Shown: positions 15,431 through 24,810, numbered from the stretch's first letter. The stretch: 64,000 bases of DNA from Phycisphaerales bacterium (GCA_003142595.1 PLMU01000006.1:209666-273665), one strand, 5' to 3'. Numbers and translations are program-made. The notes: generated by a model not told the origin, from the sequence alone.

Positions 15431-16846
15431 ATGCTGAACATCGAAAAGAAAACGTCTGATTTTCTGAAACAGAAAAATCTCCTGCCTGCCGGCGAAAAGA
15501 TTCTTCTGGCCGTCTCAGGCGGCGCAGATTCCGTCGTCCTGCTGTATATTTTTAAAAAACTTTATCCAAACGCAATTCATATCGCTCATATAAACCATCA
15601 ATTAAGAGGTTCAGACAGCTTAAAGGATGAGAATTACGTCAAACGGCTGGCAAAAGAGCTTAATCTGCCGATTACTGTCGAGTCTGTCGATGTCAAAACT
15701 TACGCGAAAGAAAATAAACTTTCAATTGAGACCGCTGCCCGCAGCTTGAGACTTGAGGCCTTATGTAGAATCGCAGATAAAGAAAACTATCGCTTCATCG
15801 CGACAGCGCATCACAAAAACGATAACGCCGAAACGGTAATCCACCGGATGCTGAGAGGCACAGGTTTCAAGGGCCTTGCCGGAATCAGGCCGAAAACAAT
15901 TATTAACGGCAAAACATTTATCAGGCCCCTGTTGTGTCTCGGCCGTGTTGAATTAGAAGATTATCTTAAAAATCAGAGAATCAATTGGCAGAGCGACCAT
16001 ACAAATCTGGATTGCCGTTTCACACGCAATCGAATCAGGCATAAAATCCTGCCGTATCTTGAGAAAGAAACGCCAAATTCTGCTGAGCTTGTTTTTTCGC
16101 TGTCGCAGCATTGCGGAATATTGGCGGCAAACATAGAGCGATTTGCAAAAGCTGCTGCCAAGAGCTGTATTCTTTCCGGCGAAAATTCGCAGGTAACTTT
16201 TGACCTGAATAAATTTCTAAGTCAGCCGCAGCCAATCCAGGTCGAATTGATTCAAATTGCCTTGGCGAGGCTTAACTGCGGCCTGCAAAAATATACTTCC
16301 GAACATTACAAGAAAATTATAGACTTTGCCAAATCGTCTTCGCCGGGAAAGACCTTGAATGTCCCCGAGAAAATTAAAATAAAAAAAATCTATGATAAAT
16401 TTTTTGTAATATCTCCGCATCAAAAAAAGGAGGAAGTTCAAAAAGAAAAAGCTTTAACAATCGGCGGCAAAATTACTTTCGCCAACTGGCAGATAGAAAC
16501 TAAAATTCTGTCTGCCGAGGATTTCAACATAGAAAATATCAGAAACAAAAAAGATAATCTCATCGAATGGTTTGACTTTGAGCGGATAAAGCCGCCTTTA
16601 ATTGTCCGGCTTCGCAGGACCGGCGACAGGTTCAAACCGTATGGACTTGACAGTTCCAAAAGAATCGGCAAATTCCTGACATCTGCGAAAATCGACTCCG
16701 AGTATAGAAAAATAGCCTTTCTTGTCTGCGATAGCGAAAAAATCCTCTGGCTTGCACCTGTCCGCAGGAGCAACGAAGCTGCTGTAACAGGCCAAAGCAG
16801 GTCTATAATGCAAATAAAAATCAATATAACACCTTTTAAATCTTGA
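15431..16846 (+). CDS. tilS: tRNA(Ile)-lysidine synthetase
   Basis: Modifies the wobble C34 of tRNA-Ile(CAU) to lysidine so that it reads AUA. The N-terminal PP-loop ILLAVSGGADSVVLL, followed by AHINHQLRGSDSLKDE and ATAHHKNDNAETVIHRMLRGTG, is diagnostic of the family. The C-terminal part has the TilS substrate-binding segment (RRTGDRFKPYGL, IGKFLTSAKID). The length of 471 is normal. The start ATG at 15431 lies 10 nt after the terminator T run, so the gene probably has a very short leader or read-through transcript. Confidence 0.95.
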   Translation: MLNIEKKTSDFLKQKNLLPAGEKILLAVSGGADSVVLLYIFKKLYPNAIHIAHINHQLRGSDSLKDENYVKRLAKELNLPITVESVDVKTYAKENKLSIETAARSLRLEALCRIADKENYRFIATAHHKNDNAETVIHRMLRGTGFKGLAGIRPKTIINGKTFIRPLLCLGRVELEDYLKNQRINWQSDHTNLDCRFTRNRIRHKILPYLEKETPNSAELVFSLSQHCGILAANIERFAKAAAKSCILSGENSQVTFDLNKFLSQPQPIQVELIQIALARLNCGLQKYTSEHYKKIIDFAKSSSPGKTLNVPEKIKIKKIYDKFFVISPHQKKEEVQKEKALTIGGKITFANWQIETKILSAEDFNIENIRNKKDNLIEWFDFERIKPPLIVRLRRTGDRFKPYGLDSSKRIGKFLTSAKIDSEYRKIAFLVCDSEKILWLAPVRRSNEAAVTGQSRSIMQIKINITPFKS

Positions 16847-16871
16847 CTTTATGCTTATTGAATGGTAAAAT
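16843..16871 (+). promoter_or_regulatory. Sigma-70 type promoter of the TIGR03790 gene
   Basis: TTGACT (16843-16848), a 17-bp spacer and TAAAAT (16866-16871). The -35 box overlaps the last codons of tilS. Confidence 0.7.
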
Positions 16872-16930
16872 TTTGGAATTAGGTTGCGAATGTAATCTAT
16901 CTATATTTTGAAGGAAAGAAGAAGTTATCT

Positions 16931-18718
16931 ATGAGACTCTTGCTACGAGCAGGTAACCTCAAAGGATTATTCTGCGGGTTTATAATATGCCTGTTATATT
17001 CGACCGTGTTTGGTCTAATTGAACCAAATCAGGTTCTTATTCTGGTCAATCAAAATAGCCCAACCAGCCGGTATATTGCAAAACTTTATCAGCAATATCA
17101 TCCCGGCATAGCTGATACACAGATATTATACCTGGCGGATAATCCTTCCTATCCGGATTTACATTTGCCGGACTGCAGCGGCCCAAATAGTACTGCTGCC
17201 GATGAAATTATTTCACGGGATGAATACGAAATTCTCATCGCTCAGCCTGTCAGGCAATATCTCGTCCAAAATAACAAGGTTAATTCTGTTCGTGTAATAA
17301 TTACCACCGCAGGTCTGCCGTACAGAATTGCGGATTCAACATACACTTCTTTAGTATTACCGGCGGGCGGTATAAGTTATACGTCTAGTCTTGTAACTTC
17401 TATAGATGCCGCTTCAGTTGAGGCCGAGCTGACGATATTATTTCAGAACGACCCAAATAATTCCAACACTATCGGCCCATTTGACAGAGTCGTTAATCCC
17501 TATCAGGGCTACCGGAAAAGCGGCATAGAACTGTTCTCTCGCAATATAATAAATAACCTCTTGAATTTTGACTGGCGTAGGCCGAGAAAACTTACGGCAA
17601 GTCACTATCCTCCGTGGATGGAGGGGTTACGCGGCAGGAATGAAGGAGTGCAGGGAAGGCAATTTTCCGCCGGAGATATTTATCTTACGTGCAGACTTGA
17701 CGGTCCAAAAAACCAGGGCCAAAGCGCAATCTTTGCGGTTCGCGATATGCTTGAAAGAGCTAAAAGAGCCTCCAGCCCCGCTTACGGCATCAATCCGGCA
17801 CAGGCAACGGTAGTACTCGATGATGCTCCGCTGGCATCAAATTTCAATTCCAATCGCATATATAATTTAAACCAATACGTTAATTACATAATCTGGCAGC
17901 CAGGCGTTCAGCAGCCGCCCGATACTACTTATGCCGAATCCCGTGACGACTATGACAGCGGTTTTCATCAGATGACAGGACTGACCGTTGTACCGGATGT
18001 CCTTAATACCGGGCTTATGAGCAGTGCCCACAACCTGAATGTAATCTGCGACAAAAGAATGAGCATTCGTTTAAACCAGGCGTCTCTGGCAGCAGGCAAA
18101 CTTGTATCGGCGCTCGCAGGTTTGGGTACAAACGGCGATGAAGGCAGTAATAAATATTATCTGCTAAGCGGAGGCCCGTCGGGCGGCCCCCTATTTTCAA
18201 TGGCTTATGGGGCGGTCTTTTGCTCGATAGAAAGTTTTAACGGAGCTTCAATGTTCTCCGATGCTTCCAGCGCCCAGGCCAAGATAATAGACTTCTTAAA
18301 AATCGGCGGAACAGGCGCAATCGGGCATTCATTCGAGCCGCTTTCAGACGCAACAATCGACACAGAATTTTTCTACTACAATCTGCTGGCAGACAGCGAC
18401 GGCGACGGGTATGCGGATATGACTTTTATCGAAGCAGCGTTTACCGGCATTCCGTATTTAAGCTGGTCAGAAGTCGTTATCGGAGACCCGCTGATGAGAA
18501 TCGCTTACGGACCGGGCGGACAGGCTCAATCTGTCGTACCGGGAGACATCAATGGAGACGGCCAAAAGGATATTACTGATGTCTATTTATGGACCCAATA
18601 TTACCTTGGCTCGCTTGATTCAGAAGACCCGAATATATTTGATAGGTATAACGACTTGTGCGACCTGAACCATGACGGCCAAATCAATTTCATTGATTAT
18701 GCTTTATTATTCGAATAA
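16931..18718 (+). CDS. TIGR03790-family secreted protein with dockerin-like tail
   Basis: A signal peptide covers about residues 13-31. The body matches the TIGR03790 family by its opening PNQVLILVNQNSPTSRYIAKLY (usually a statement that values or times are stored, then SRxIAxYY), by VRVIITTAGLPYRI and by YLSWSEVVIGDPLMRIAYG near the end; no function is known. The last 60 residues are two EF-hand-like loops (GDINGDGQKDITDVYLW and CDLNHDGQINFIDYALLF), the dockerin-like tail seen on other genes here. It has a clear promoter and is exported. Attachment or scaffold use of the tail is inference, since no cohesin is in the window. Confidence 0.85.
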   Translation: MRLLLRAGNLKGLFCGFIICLLYSTVFGLIEPNQVLILVNQNSPTSRYIAKLYQQYHPGIADTQILYLADNPSYPDLHLPDCSGPNSTAADEIISRDEYEILIAQPVRQYLVQNNKVNSVRVIITTAGLPYRIADSTYTSLVLPAGGISYTSSLVTSIDAASVEAELTILFQNDPNNSNTIGPFDRVVNPYQGYRKSGIELFSRNIINNLLNFDWRRPRKLTASHYPPWMEGLRGRNEGVQGRQFSAGDIYLTCRLDGPKNQGQSAIFAVRDMLERAKRASSPAYGINPAQATVVLDDAPLASNFNSNRIYNLNQYVNYIIWQPGVQQPPDTTYAESRDDYDSGFHQMTGLTVVPDVLNTGLMSSAHNLNVICDKRMSIRLNQASLAAGKLVSALAGLGTNGDEGSNKYYLLSGGPSGGPLFSMAYGAVFCSIESFNGASMFSDASSAQAKIIDFLKIGGTGAIGHSFEPLSDATIDTEFFYYNLLADSDGDGYADMTFIEAAFTGIPYLSWSEVVIGDPLMRIAYGPGGQAQSVVPGDINGDGQKDITDVYLWTQYYLGSLDSEDPNIFDRYNDLCDLNHDGQINFIDYALLFE

Positions 18719-18771
18719 GTCATTTAAATTAAAGGACTTAAGGATAAATACTTATTATTTTCGGTTTTTTC

Positions 18772-18800
18772 TTGCAATTTTCACTATTTCGCTATATTAT
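18772..18800 (+). promoter_or_regulatory. Promoter of the PEP-CTERM gene pair
   Basis: TTGCAA (18772-18777), 17-bp spacer, TATTAT (18795-18800). The transcript would have a leader of about 90 nt to the ATG at 18895, which is preceded by GGGAGGAG. Confidence 0.5.
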
Positions 18801-18894
18801 ATTAACTAATATAGGGCGCAATAGAGCGTCGCTATTTAGGTGATAAACAAGGAAGGAAGATTTTTAAAGCTCGTAAACTCTCGGGAGGAGTGAT

Positions 18895-19656
18895 ATGAGA
18901 AGAAGACAAAAACACAGTGTCTGTTCGTATGTAATGGCATGGTTGCTGGGGGTAGTAGTTGTTTTTTGCAGTGCTTCAGTCTCTATGGCTCATGTTCATG
19001 TCACCGAAATTCAATATGGTTTATACAGCAGTGATACTTTCTATACAGATCATGGTGATGGAAGGTTTTTCCTTGGCGAAGACCGCACCGGGGATACTAC
19101 TCATTTCATAGGAAATTTTCAACTGGAAGGCGACAGTGATTGGAACTATGAAATCAGGGGAGGTTCAATTACTTTGACACCTTCAAGATTGCTTGAAGAC
19201 GTAAGTGGGGAGTATGGCGCAGGTAGAGCCGTGGGCCTTTTTGAAAATGGCGCCACACTAACCATAACCGGCTCTATTACGACTGTTAACGGCGGTCAGG
19301 TTCTGTGTCCATACGGAACACTCATTCAAGCAACGGTTACGGATAATTTCTACGGCGTGGAAGAAAGTATTTCTCCTAATTTTCTTGATTTACAGATGGA
19401 GTTTCAAATAACAGGAGGTGAATTGTTTGATGGCGCACAGACGGGTTTCGTTTTAAGCCAGACTTTTACGACTGATATTACACTGCGAAACTGCACAGAA
19501 AACGGCGGTTCGCTGATGGATTTTACAAAGGATATAGGATATGCTGCGCCAAGTATTGTTCAGATTAGCTCCCACGATGATTATCCGGCGCCGGAACCGG
19601 CTTCCCTTGTGTTATTCGGATTGGCCGGGCTTTTAATAAGAAAAAGAAATAATTAA
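18895..19656 (+). CDS. PEP-CTERM exported protein 1
   Basis: Exported protein of unknown fold with a PEP-CTERM tail: PAPEPASLVLFGLAGLLIRKRNN gives the Pro-Glu-Pro signal, hydrophobic segment and basic end that exosortase recognises. A signal peptide lies at residues 11-32. The body is rich in Gly, Thr and Glu and contains beta-strand-like stretches (TPSRLLEDVSGEYG, GATLTITGSITTVNG). The start ATG has an unusually strong ribosome site (GGGAGGAG). The next gene, also PEP-CTERM, follows by 32 nt. No exosortase gene is in the window. Confidence 0.85.
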   Translation: MRRRQKHSVCSYVMAWLLGVVVVFCSASVSMAHVHVTEIQYGLYSSDTFYTDHGDGRFFLGEDRTGDTTHFIGNFQLEGDSDWNYEIRGGSITLTPSRLLEDVSGEYGAGRAVGLFENGATLTITGSITTVNGGQVLCPYGTLIQATVTDNFYGVEESISPNFLDLQMEFQITGGELFDGAQTGFVLSQTFTTDITLRNCTENGGSLMDFTKDIGYAAPSIVQISSHDDYPAPEPASLVLFGLAGLLIRKRNN

Positions 19657-19688
19657 TTTCTAATTTTAACTTTGTTAGGAGGAAGGAA

Positions 19689-20378
19689 ATGCGAAAGCAT
19701 AGAATATGTTTACTTTTGCCCATCTTTATGATGTTGGCTGGTGCCTGCACTGCTATGGCCGCTATGGAGCAAATTGAGGTGGTTTTCTCGAATGGTGAGA
19801 GCAGCAGTTTCAGTGCATCGGCAGGCACTCAAACCTTGACCAGCCATAATGGCGCCAATGTATTTCTTGATGATAACACCAACTACACCTTTGGAACAGG
19901 AACAACAGCCCTCTTATCGACCTTTACAGGAGTAACCGATACATCGAACGGTTCCGGCCTGGCAAGTGCTGCATTCTCCGGCGGAAGCTTTCAAGTGCAG
20001 CTTCTTTCCCCTGTCGATCATCATGTTGTGTTCTCCATGTCAGGTACGACTGACTGGTACAATGAGCAGGAAGAGATATTTTCCGCCAACAAGGTTGACG
20101 GCGTTGGAAAAGTTACTCTTGTTGGTATCCCGTATGTCGACGAAGCTTTCTGGGGCACAGGAACTACTTGGGGCTCGACAGACGGCAAAAGCGCTATGAC
20201 AACGACAATCGGTTCTGCCCATCGTATACCAAGCGGCAGTCTGACAGATTACCAGACTGACTGGGCATCTGGCAATGTCACACTTGTTATCTGGGCTGAT
20301 TCGAGCAAGGTTGTTCCAGAGCCGGCGACGATGGCATTATTGGCACTTGGCGGTTTACTGCTGAGAAAACGTTCATAA
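19689..20378 (+). CDS. PEP-CTERM exported protein 2
   Basis: A signal peptide covers residues 1-24 (LLPIFMMLAGACTAMAA). The tail VVPEPATMALLALGGLLLRKRS is a typical PEP-CTERM exosortase signal. The intervening body of about 180 residues is Ser/Thr/Gly rich and not related to protein 1 by eye. AGGAGG precedes the ATG, and the pair is probably co-transcribed. The transcript then meets a GAA microsatellite and a terminator. Confidence 0.85.
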   Translation: MRKHRICLLLPIFMMLAGACTAMAAMEQIEVVFSNGESSSFSASAGTQTLTSHNGANVFLDDNTNYTFGTGTTALLSTFTGVTDTSNGSGLASAAFSGGSFQVQLLSPVDHHVVFSMSGTTDWYNEQEEIFSANKVDGVGKVTLVGIPYVDEAFWGTGTTWGSTDGKSAMTTTIGSAHRIPSGSLTDYQTDWASGNVTLVIWADSSKVVPEPATMALLALGGLLLRKRS

Positions 20379-20399
20379 TTTAAACAGTGCAGTGCCGGA

Positions 20400-20439
20400 G
20401 AAGAAGAAGAAGAAGAAGAAGAAGAAGAAGAAGAAGAAG
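20400..20439 (+). repeat. GAA trinucleotide microsatellite, about 13 units
   Basis: Thirteen AAG/GAA units (20400-20439) lie 20 nt downstream of the PEP-CTERM 2 stop. They are flanked by the 6-bp inverted repeat agtgcc (20391-20396) and ggcact (20439-20444), so they would sit in the loop of a small hairpin. Confidence 0.95.
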
Positions 20440-20459
20440 GCACTGATATATTATAGATA

Positions 20460-20491
20460 GCTCGAATCAGGGATTACCCCCCTGATTCGAG
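20460..20491 (+). terminator. Hairpin terminator after the PEP-CTERM genes
   Basis: gctcgaatcaggg / ccctgattcgagc is a 13-bp perfect stem with a 6-nt loop. The following sequence is T-rich (gttcgtttattt) but not a pure T run. Confidence 0.75.
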
Positions 20492-20607
20492 CGTTCGTTT
20501 ATTTACGCACATAAACTTTGCAGGGATGTTTAACGGGGAGATGGAACTTATTGATTTTGGTCTTGTGTTAAATGCCTAAAAGGATTTAGTTTTCAGGAGA
20601 CAAAAAA

Positions 20608-21696
20608 ATGAAAGCATTTGTTTATAACGTCATATTAATCTTTGCGCTTAGTGCAATGGTACAGGGCGCGAACATTAACGTCCCTGCCAACTACAATACT
20701 ATCCAGAATGCTATAAATGCCGCTGTTTCTGGCGATACAATTATTGTCGCGGCTGGGAACTATACTGAAAACCTTCTGGTCAACAAAGTAAACCTCAGCT
20801 TTGTCGGAGCAAACGCCGGCATACCGGCGGGCCAAACTCGCTTAGATGAATCTAATATAATTGGTTATGTTAAAATTGTATCGAATGGAATCTCGCTTAA
20901 TGGATTTAAAATTACCGATGGCGCCCAAGTACCTGCCGGTGAGAAGGCAGGAGTTTATATTGTCGGCGGTACAAGCGGGCATACGATTCAATGCAATTTA
21001 TTTACCCGAACAGGCGCCGCACCCGGCGGACCAGACCAGTTCCGAGCTGTCATAAACGAATTTGGCGGTGTCAGTTCATTACTAATTAAACAGAATAAAT
21101 TCATCGGCTGGCATACCGGGGTTTACCTGCAGAACGCCGACGCTGTGGTTACAAACAATGTTATGAGCAAAAATTATGTAGGTATGTCAATTGACGGCGC
21201 TGTATCGGTTACAGTGGCTTATAATTCTATTATTAATAATGGACTTGAAGGTATAGGCATCGGCCCACCCGCTGTGACTTCACTTGCAATTGAGCACAAC
21301 TGTTTCTCAGGTAACCTTACCGCAGTAGCTAACTGGCAATCTGTGGAAATCAACGCCGAAAATAACAACTGGGGCGACTCCACGGGTCCATACAATGCTG
21401 CGAGTAATCCTGACGGCAAAGGAGATGCGGTTTCCAATAATGTCGATTTTAATCCCTGGCTGGCAGCCTGCTGCGGAGACCCTCTACATTTATTACCAGT
21501 TGGAGACTTAACAAACGATTGCCGCGTTAACTTTTTCGATTTTGCGATTTGTGCAAGAGCATGGCTTAGTATCGAAGGTGACGGCAATTGGAATCCCGCC
21601 TGCAACTTCGCAGCCCAGGATAATGCTATAAATATGAACGATCTTGCTGTTTTTGTCTCTCATTGGCTCGAATGCACATCCTCGGAGTGCAATTAG
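20608..21696 (+). CDS. Secreted beta-helix protein with dockerin-like tail
   Basis: A signal peptide covers residues 1-20 (FALSAMVQGA). INVPANYNTIQNAINAAVSGDTIIVAAGNYTENLLV is the N-terminal cap of right-handed parallel beta-helix proteins of the pectate-lyase-like type. Repeated strands (HTIQCNLF, VVTNNVMSKN, VTVAYNSIINNGLEGIGIG, IEHNCFSGN, INAENNNWGD) build the helix to about residue 285. The C-terminal 65 residues are a double EF-hand dockerin-like module (DLTNDCRVNFFDFAICARAW; ...NMNDLAVFVSHWLEC). A polysaccharide ligand is likely. GGAGA precedes the ATG. Confidence 0.85.
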   Translation: MKAFVYNVILIFALSAMVQGANINVPANYNTIQNAINAAVSGDTIIVAAGNYTENLLVNKVNLSFVGANAGIPAGQTRLDESNIIGYVKIVSNGISLNGFKITDGAQVPAGEKAGVYIVGGTSGHTIQCNLFTRTGAAPGGPDQFRAVINEFGGVSSLLIKQNKFIGWHTGVYLQNADAVVTNNVMSKNYVGMSIDGAVSVTVAYNSIINNGLEGIGIGPPAVTSLAIEHNCFSGNLTAVANWQSVEINAENNNWGDSTGPYNAASNPDGKGDAVSNNVDFNPWLAACCGDPLHLLPVGDLTNDCRVNFFDFAICARAWLSIEGDGNWNPACNFAAQDNAINMNDLAVFVSHWLECTSSECN

Positions 21697-21774
21697 TTAT
21701 AAATGGCACTAAATTCTGGTTTTTTTACGTCAATTTTAGAGTTTTGATGGGTTAAAAAATTTTGAAAATCTTTC

Positions 21775-21802
21775 TTGCTAATGGGATTTGTTTTGGTATA
21801 TT
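21775..21802 (+). promoter_or_regulatory. Promoter of the zinc-ribbon gene
   Basis: TTGCTA (21775-21780), 16-bp spacer and TATATT (21797-21802), giving a transcript that starts close to 21809. Confidence 0.5.
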
Positions 21803-21861
21803 ACCCACTTCGTTTTTTAATGTTCTAAACATTTATTATTATGTCAATTTGGAGACAAGTC

Positions 21862-22029
21862 GTGAGAGATTTTAGCAACAAAGGGGGCCCAAGAAAAGAT
21901 TTTGGTCCACGTCAGATGTTCAAAGCAGTTTGTGGCGAATGCGGACAGGAATGCGAAGTTCCTTTCCAGCCAAAAGAAGGCAAGCCGGTTTATTGCAAAG
22001 CCTGTTACACAAAGAAGAGAAACGCTTAA
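21862..22029 (+). CDS. CxxC-x17-CxxC zinc-ribbon protein
   Basis: The protein has CGEC, then exactly 17 residues, then CKAC, the TIGR04272-type CxxC-x17-CxxC domain, which probably binds one zinc. The basic, Gly-rich N-terminus (DFSNKGGPRKDFGPRQ) suggests nucleic-acid contact but the function is unknown. The track starts at the ATG at 21841; a GGAG 7 nt before the GTG at 21862 points to a GTG start, giving MRDFSNKGG, as in relatives I recall. It is a single-gene transcript by its promoter and a short hairpin (ccgca/tgcgg, 22036-22048). Confidence 0.8.
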   Translation: MRDFSNKGGPRKDFGPRQMFKAVCGECGQECEVPFQPKEGKPVYCKACYTKKRNA

Positions 22030-22530
22030 TAATTCCGCATATTGCGGGTTATAACTCTTTTTTTAACACGGTTCTTGCGTAGCCTAAAGGATCTTAGTTT
22101 TGACTGTTAGATTTTCTGAATATTTAGAGAATTAGCGGTTGAGATTAAAAAAAGGTGATTTTCAGGCGTTTGGTGTTCTAATTGTGTTTTTAATCATTAG
22201 CTCGCCTTACGCCTGATATATTTATCTCCTCCAGGCAGCTTTGCGAACCATTAACGGCGGTAATTGCGCTGTTTTTGTGTCATTGAGGCAGGATTCACCA
22301 ATATTTCCTCTGTTGCTCGGATACCATATAAATCCGGGTTTGGGTCGGACTGTGCCTAAGAGTCGACTTAAAAAACCCCATTTATTTTTCTTTTCTATGG
22401 TAACCACAATATTGGCCTTTCTTATCATTTATCGGCAGGACATCCTACAGGCTTAACTCATCACAGGCACATACAGGACTGTATTTGTCGCTATTTCTTT
22501 CCGACTTCTTTCTCGAGTTATAATTAATAT
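22030..22530. other. About 500-bp intergenic region without a supported gene
   Basis: Two overlapping opposite ORFs (22241-22456 plus, 22222-22428 minus) are of low complexity for a protein, lack ribosome sites and cannot both be genes. I see a possible hairpin at 22036-22048 and nothing else convincing. Confidence 0.5.
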
Positions 22531-22563
22531 TTGAATATTACGAAATTCCGCATTATAATATTC
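22531..22563 (+). promoter_or_regulatory. Promoter with overlapping palindrome, candidate autoregulatory operator
   Basis: TTGAAT (22531-22536), a 17-bp spacer and TATAAT (22554-22559) form a near-consensus promoter. GAATATTA (22533-22540) and TAATATTC (22556-22563) are an inverted repeat that covers both boxes. A repressor bound there would block transcription of the S24 repressor gene, whose ATG is only about 13 nt past the predicted start site. Confidence 0.7.
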
Positions 22564-22578
22564 GCAATCGTGAAATTA

Positions 22579-23559
22579 ATGATGGACCATAACGAAAAAG
22601 ATGTAATAGGGCGCATTGCGACACTTCGCAAAGACTATGCCGGCGAGCGAGGCAAGAAGAAATTCGCTGCCCAGCTTGGCATAAGTCCTTCTACTTACAG
22701 CTATTACGAAAAAGACCGTGTCCCCCCTATAGCGATACTGCTAAAAATTTGTCAGCTATGCAATGTTAACATTAATTGGCTGCTCACAGGTAATAACGGC
22801 CAGGAAAATGAAAAGAACGCCCCAACAGGTCAAAACAATCATATTATCTCAATGGTTAATAAAGTACTCGAAAAACAGCCGGCTTCTTCTGACGCAATTT
22901 CAGCATTTTTGAATCTTCTCGAGGAAAAGTCCAATTTTGAACAGGTTAGAAACCTGCAGCAGAAGCCTTCAAAGGCTGAAAACGGCTGGATTCCTGTGCT
23001 TGGCAGAACTGCCGCCGGTGTGCCAGGCTTATGGAATAACGCAATCGGCACTGATTCAAAAATCATCGAAACTCAGCTCGAAGAGCTTGTTCAAAAACAC
23101 ATTAAAACCTCGATTGTGAAATCGATTACCGCTGATGTCTCGGTAGATTCACAAGCCCTGCCCGTAATCCAGGCGTTAAACAATGCACAGGCAAGCCTTA
23201 TTCAAACCGCCGGTCAGGACAATGACGAAATAGTCCAATTTGTGGATTGTCCGCAGATACATAAACTGCTGCCGGATTGTTTCGCACTTCAGATTGACGG
23301 CGACAGTATGTCACCCCGCATCAACGATGGCGATATAGTAATAGTAAGCCCCTCAATAGCAGCCGGAGCTGCCCTGCCGGCTATAGTCAGAATTTCAGGG
23401 GCAATAGGTGTAACCTGCAAATTGATAAGAAATGAAGATGATTCGGTTCATCTTGTGCCTATAAATGAAAAATACGACGCAAAAATTATCAAAAGAAAAG
23501 ACTTATTATGGGCCCTTGCCGTTATATGCCATATAAGATTGAAAAGTATAGATTCATAG
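22579..23559 (+). CDS. XRE-family S24 (LexA/CI-like) repressor
   Basis: DNA-binding transcription factor with self-cleaving C-terminus. A helix-turn-helix (KKFAAQLGISPSTYSYYEKDRV) sits at residues 25-60, a 150-residue linker follows, and the S24 peptidase domain holds LQIDGDSMSPRINDGDIVIVS (nucleophile Ser) and VTCKLIRNEDDS (candidate base Lys). GRTAAGVPG upstream resembles the Ala-Gly cleavage site. The start ATG at 22579 is used because the TTG in the track lies in the -35 box. The unusually long linker (about residues 70-230) is odd. No phage genes adjoin it, so it may act on a distant regulon; induction by DNA damage is only an inference from the family. Confidence 0.85.
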   Translation: MMDHNEKDVIGRIATLRKDYAGERGKKKFAAQLGISPSTYSYYEKDRVPPIAILLKICQLCNVNINWLLTGNNGQENEKNAPTGQNNHIISMVNKVLEKQPASSDAISAFLNLLEEKSNFEQVRNLQQKPSKAENGWIPVLGRTAAGVPGLWNNAIGTDSKIIETQLEELVQKHIKTSIVKSITADVSVDSQALPVIQALNNAQASLIQTAGQDNDEIVQFVDCPQIHKLLPDCFALQIDGDSMSPRINDGDIVIVSPSIAAGAALPAIVRISGAIGVTCKLIRNEDDSVHLVPINEKYDAKIIKRKDLLWALAVICHIRLKSIDS

Positions 23560-23643
23560 ATTGAAACTTGTCGATATTATAAGTATATAAGAACAATAAA
23601 TTTATAAGTTAATAATATATCATATATTTTAGGAGTAATTATT

Positions 23644-24777
23644 ATGTTATTAAATGTCATTCGAGGTATTTTTATTATCGTTATTTTCGCCGCTCTTTTT
23701 GTCAGTATCACATCCGAGGCGGCAAATCCGACAAACCCTGAAAAACTCACACAAAACCAGATATGGGTAGTATTCATCGGAGGCCTGACGGTGGCGGTGC
23801 TTGTATTATTCATCGACTGGGTTCTGCCCAAAAAATCATTGAGCGCACTTGCGGGTGTATTCTTCGGCCTTATCGTCGGAATATTTTTCAGCTGGGCACT
23901 TTCATTAGTTCTGGATATGGTCAATGATGTGTTCAAACTTGAGCTTGTAGGCAATAACCTGAAACTTACAAAATGGATTATGGGAATATGCATTTGTTAT
24001 TTCGTAATCAGCTATGTAATGCGCACCAAGGACGATGTCCGCTTTATAATTCCTTATGTAGAATTTTCGCGTCAAACAAAAGGCATAAGACCGCTTATTC
24101 TTGATACATCCGTTATAATCGACGGCCGAATAGCGGATATCTGCCAAAGCAAACTTTTTGACGCCCCTCTTGTGGTTCCAAGATTTGTATTAAATGAGCT
24201 TCAGCTTATCGCCGATTCGGCAGACAAGCTGAAACGCGTTCGCGGCAGACGCGGCCTTGATATACTGCATAAACTGCAGAACAATACCCTCATAGAGGTG
24301 CAGTTGGACGACACTCCCCCGCCTGGCGTTGATGTAAATGCTCCTGTTGACCAGAAGCTGGTTGCCTTTACCAAAAATTGCGACGGCAAACTTGTAACTA
24401 ACGATTACAACCTCAGCAAAGTCGCGGCGGTTCGGCAGGTGGACGTGATTAATATAAACGATTTGGCCAATTCGCTTAAGACGGTAGTTCTGCCTGGCGA
24501 GCCAATGACCGTCAGGATAATCAAGGCGGGCGAAGAATCGCAGCAGGGAATCGGCTATCTTGACGACGGCACAATGGTAGTCGTCGAAGAAGGCAAGGGT
24601 AAAATAGGCGAGAAAGTTCAAATTACCGTAACAAGCGCTCTGCAGACCTCGGCAGGACGAATGATATTCGGAAAGTACGAACGTACCGCTCGCGAAAACA
24701 ATAACAGCGACCGCAATGATGACAACGACCAAAACGACAGGCAAAACAATTACAGGCAAAAAAAACAATATAGTTAA
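23644..24777 (+). CDS. PIN-TRAM domain membrane protein (YacL type)
   Basis: The N-terminal 135 residues hold four hydrophobic segments. The PIN nuclease domain begins at [15 protein letters not shown] and includes the acidic positions in [23 protein letters not shown] and [21 protein letters not shown]-binding domain follows ([41 protein letters not shown]), and the tail is Asn/Asp-rich. This architecture matches YacL-type proteins thought to act on RNA at the membrane; the RNA target is unknown. A terminator ends the gene. Confidence 0.9.
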   Translation: MLLNVIRGIFIIVIFAALFVSITSEAANPTNPEKLTQNQIWVVFIGGLTVAVLVLFIDWVLPKKSLSALAGVFFGLIVGIFFSWALSLVLDMVNDVFKLELVGNNLKLTKWIMGICICYFVISYVMRTKDDVRFIIPYVEFSRQTKGIRPLILDTSVIIDGRIADICQSKLFDAPLVVPRFVLNELQLIADSADKLKRVRGRRGLDILHKLQNNTLIEVQLDDTPPPGVDVNAPVDQKLVAFTKNCDGKLVTNDYNLSKVAAVRQVDVININDLANSLKTVVLPGEPMTVRIIKAGEESQQGIGYLDDGTMVVVEEGKGKIGEKVQITVTSALQTSAGRMIFGKYERTARENNNSDRNDDNDQNDRQNNYRQKKQYS

Positions 24778-24810
24778 CCGTATTGAGGTGTCCGTAATTC
24801 GATTTAAAAA

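Noticed and set aside
22222-22456. Two overlapping opposite ORFs (68 and 71 residues) in the 22.0-22.5 kb gap.
   Set aside because: They overlap each other on opposite strands, lack ribosome sites and show no family features. At most one could be real and neither is supported.
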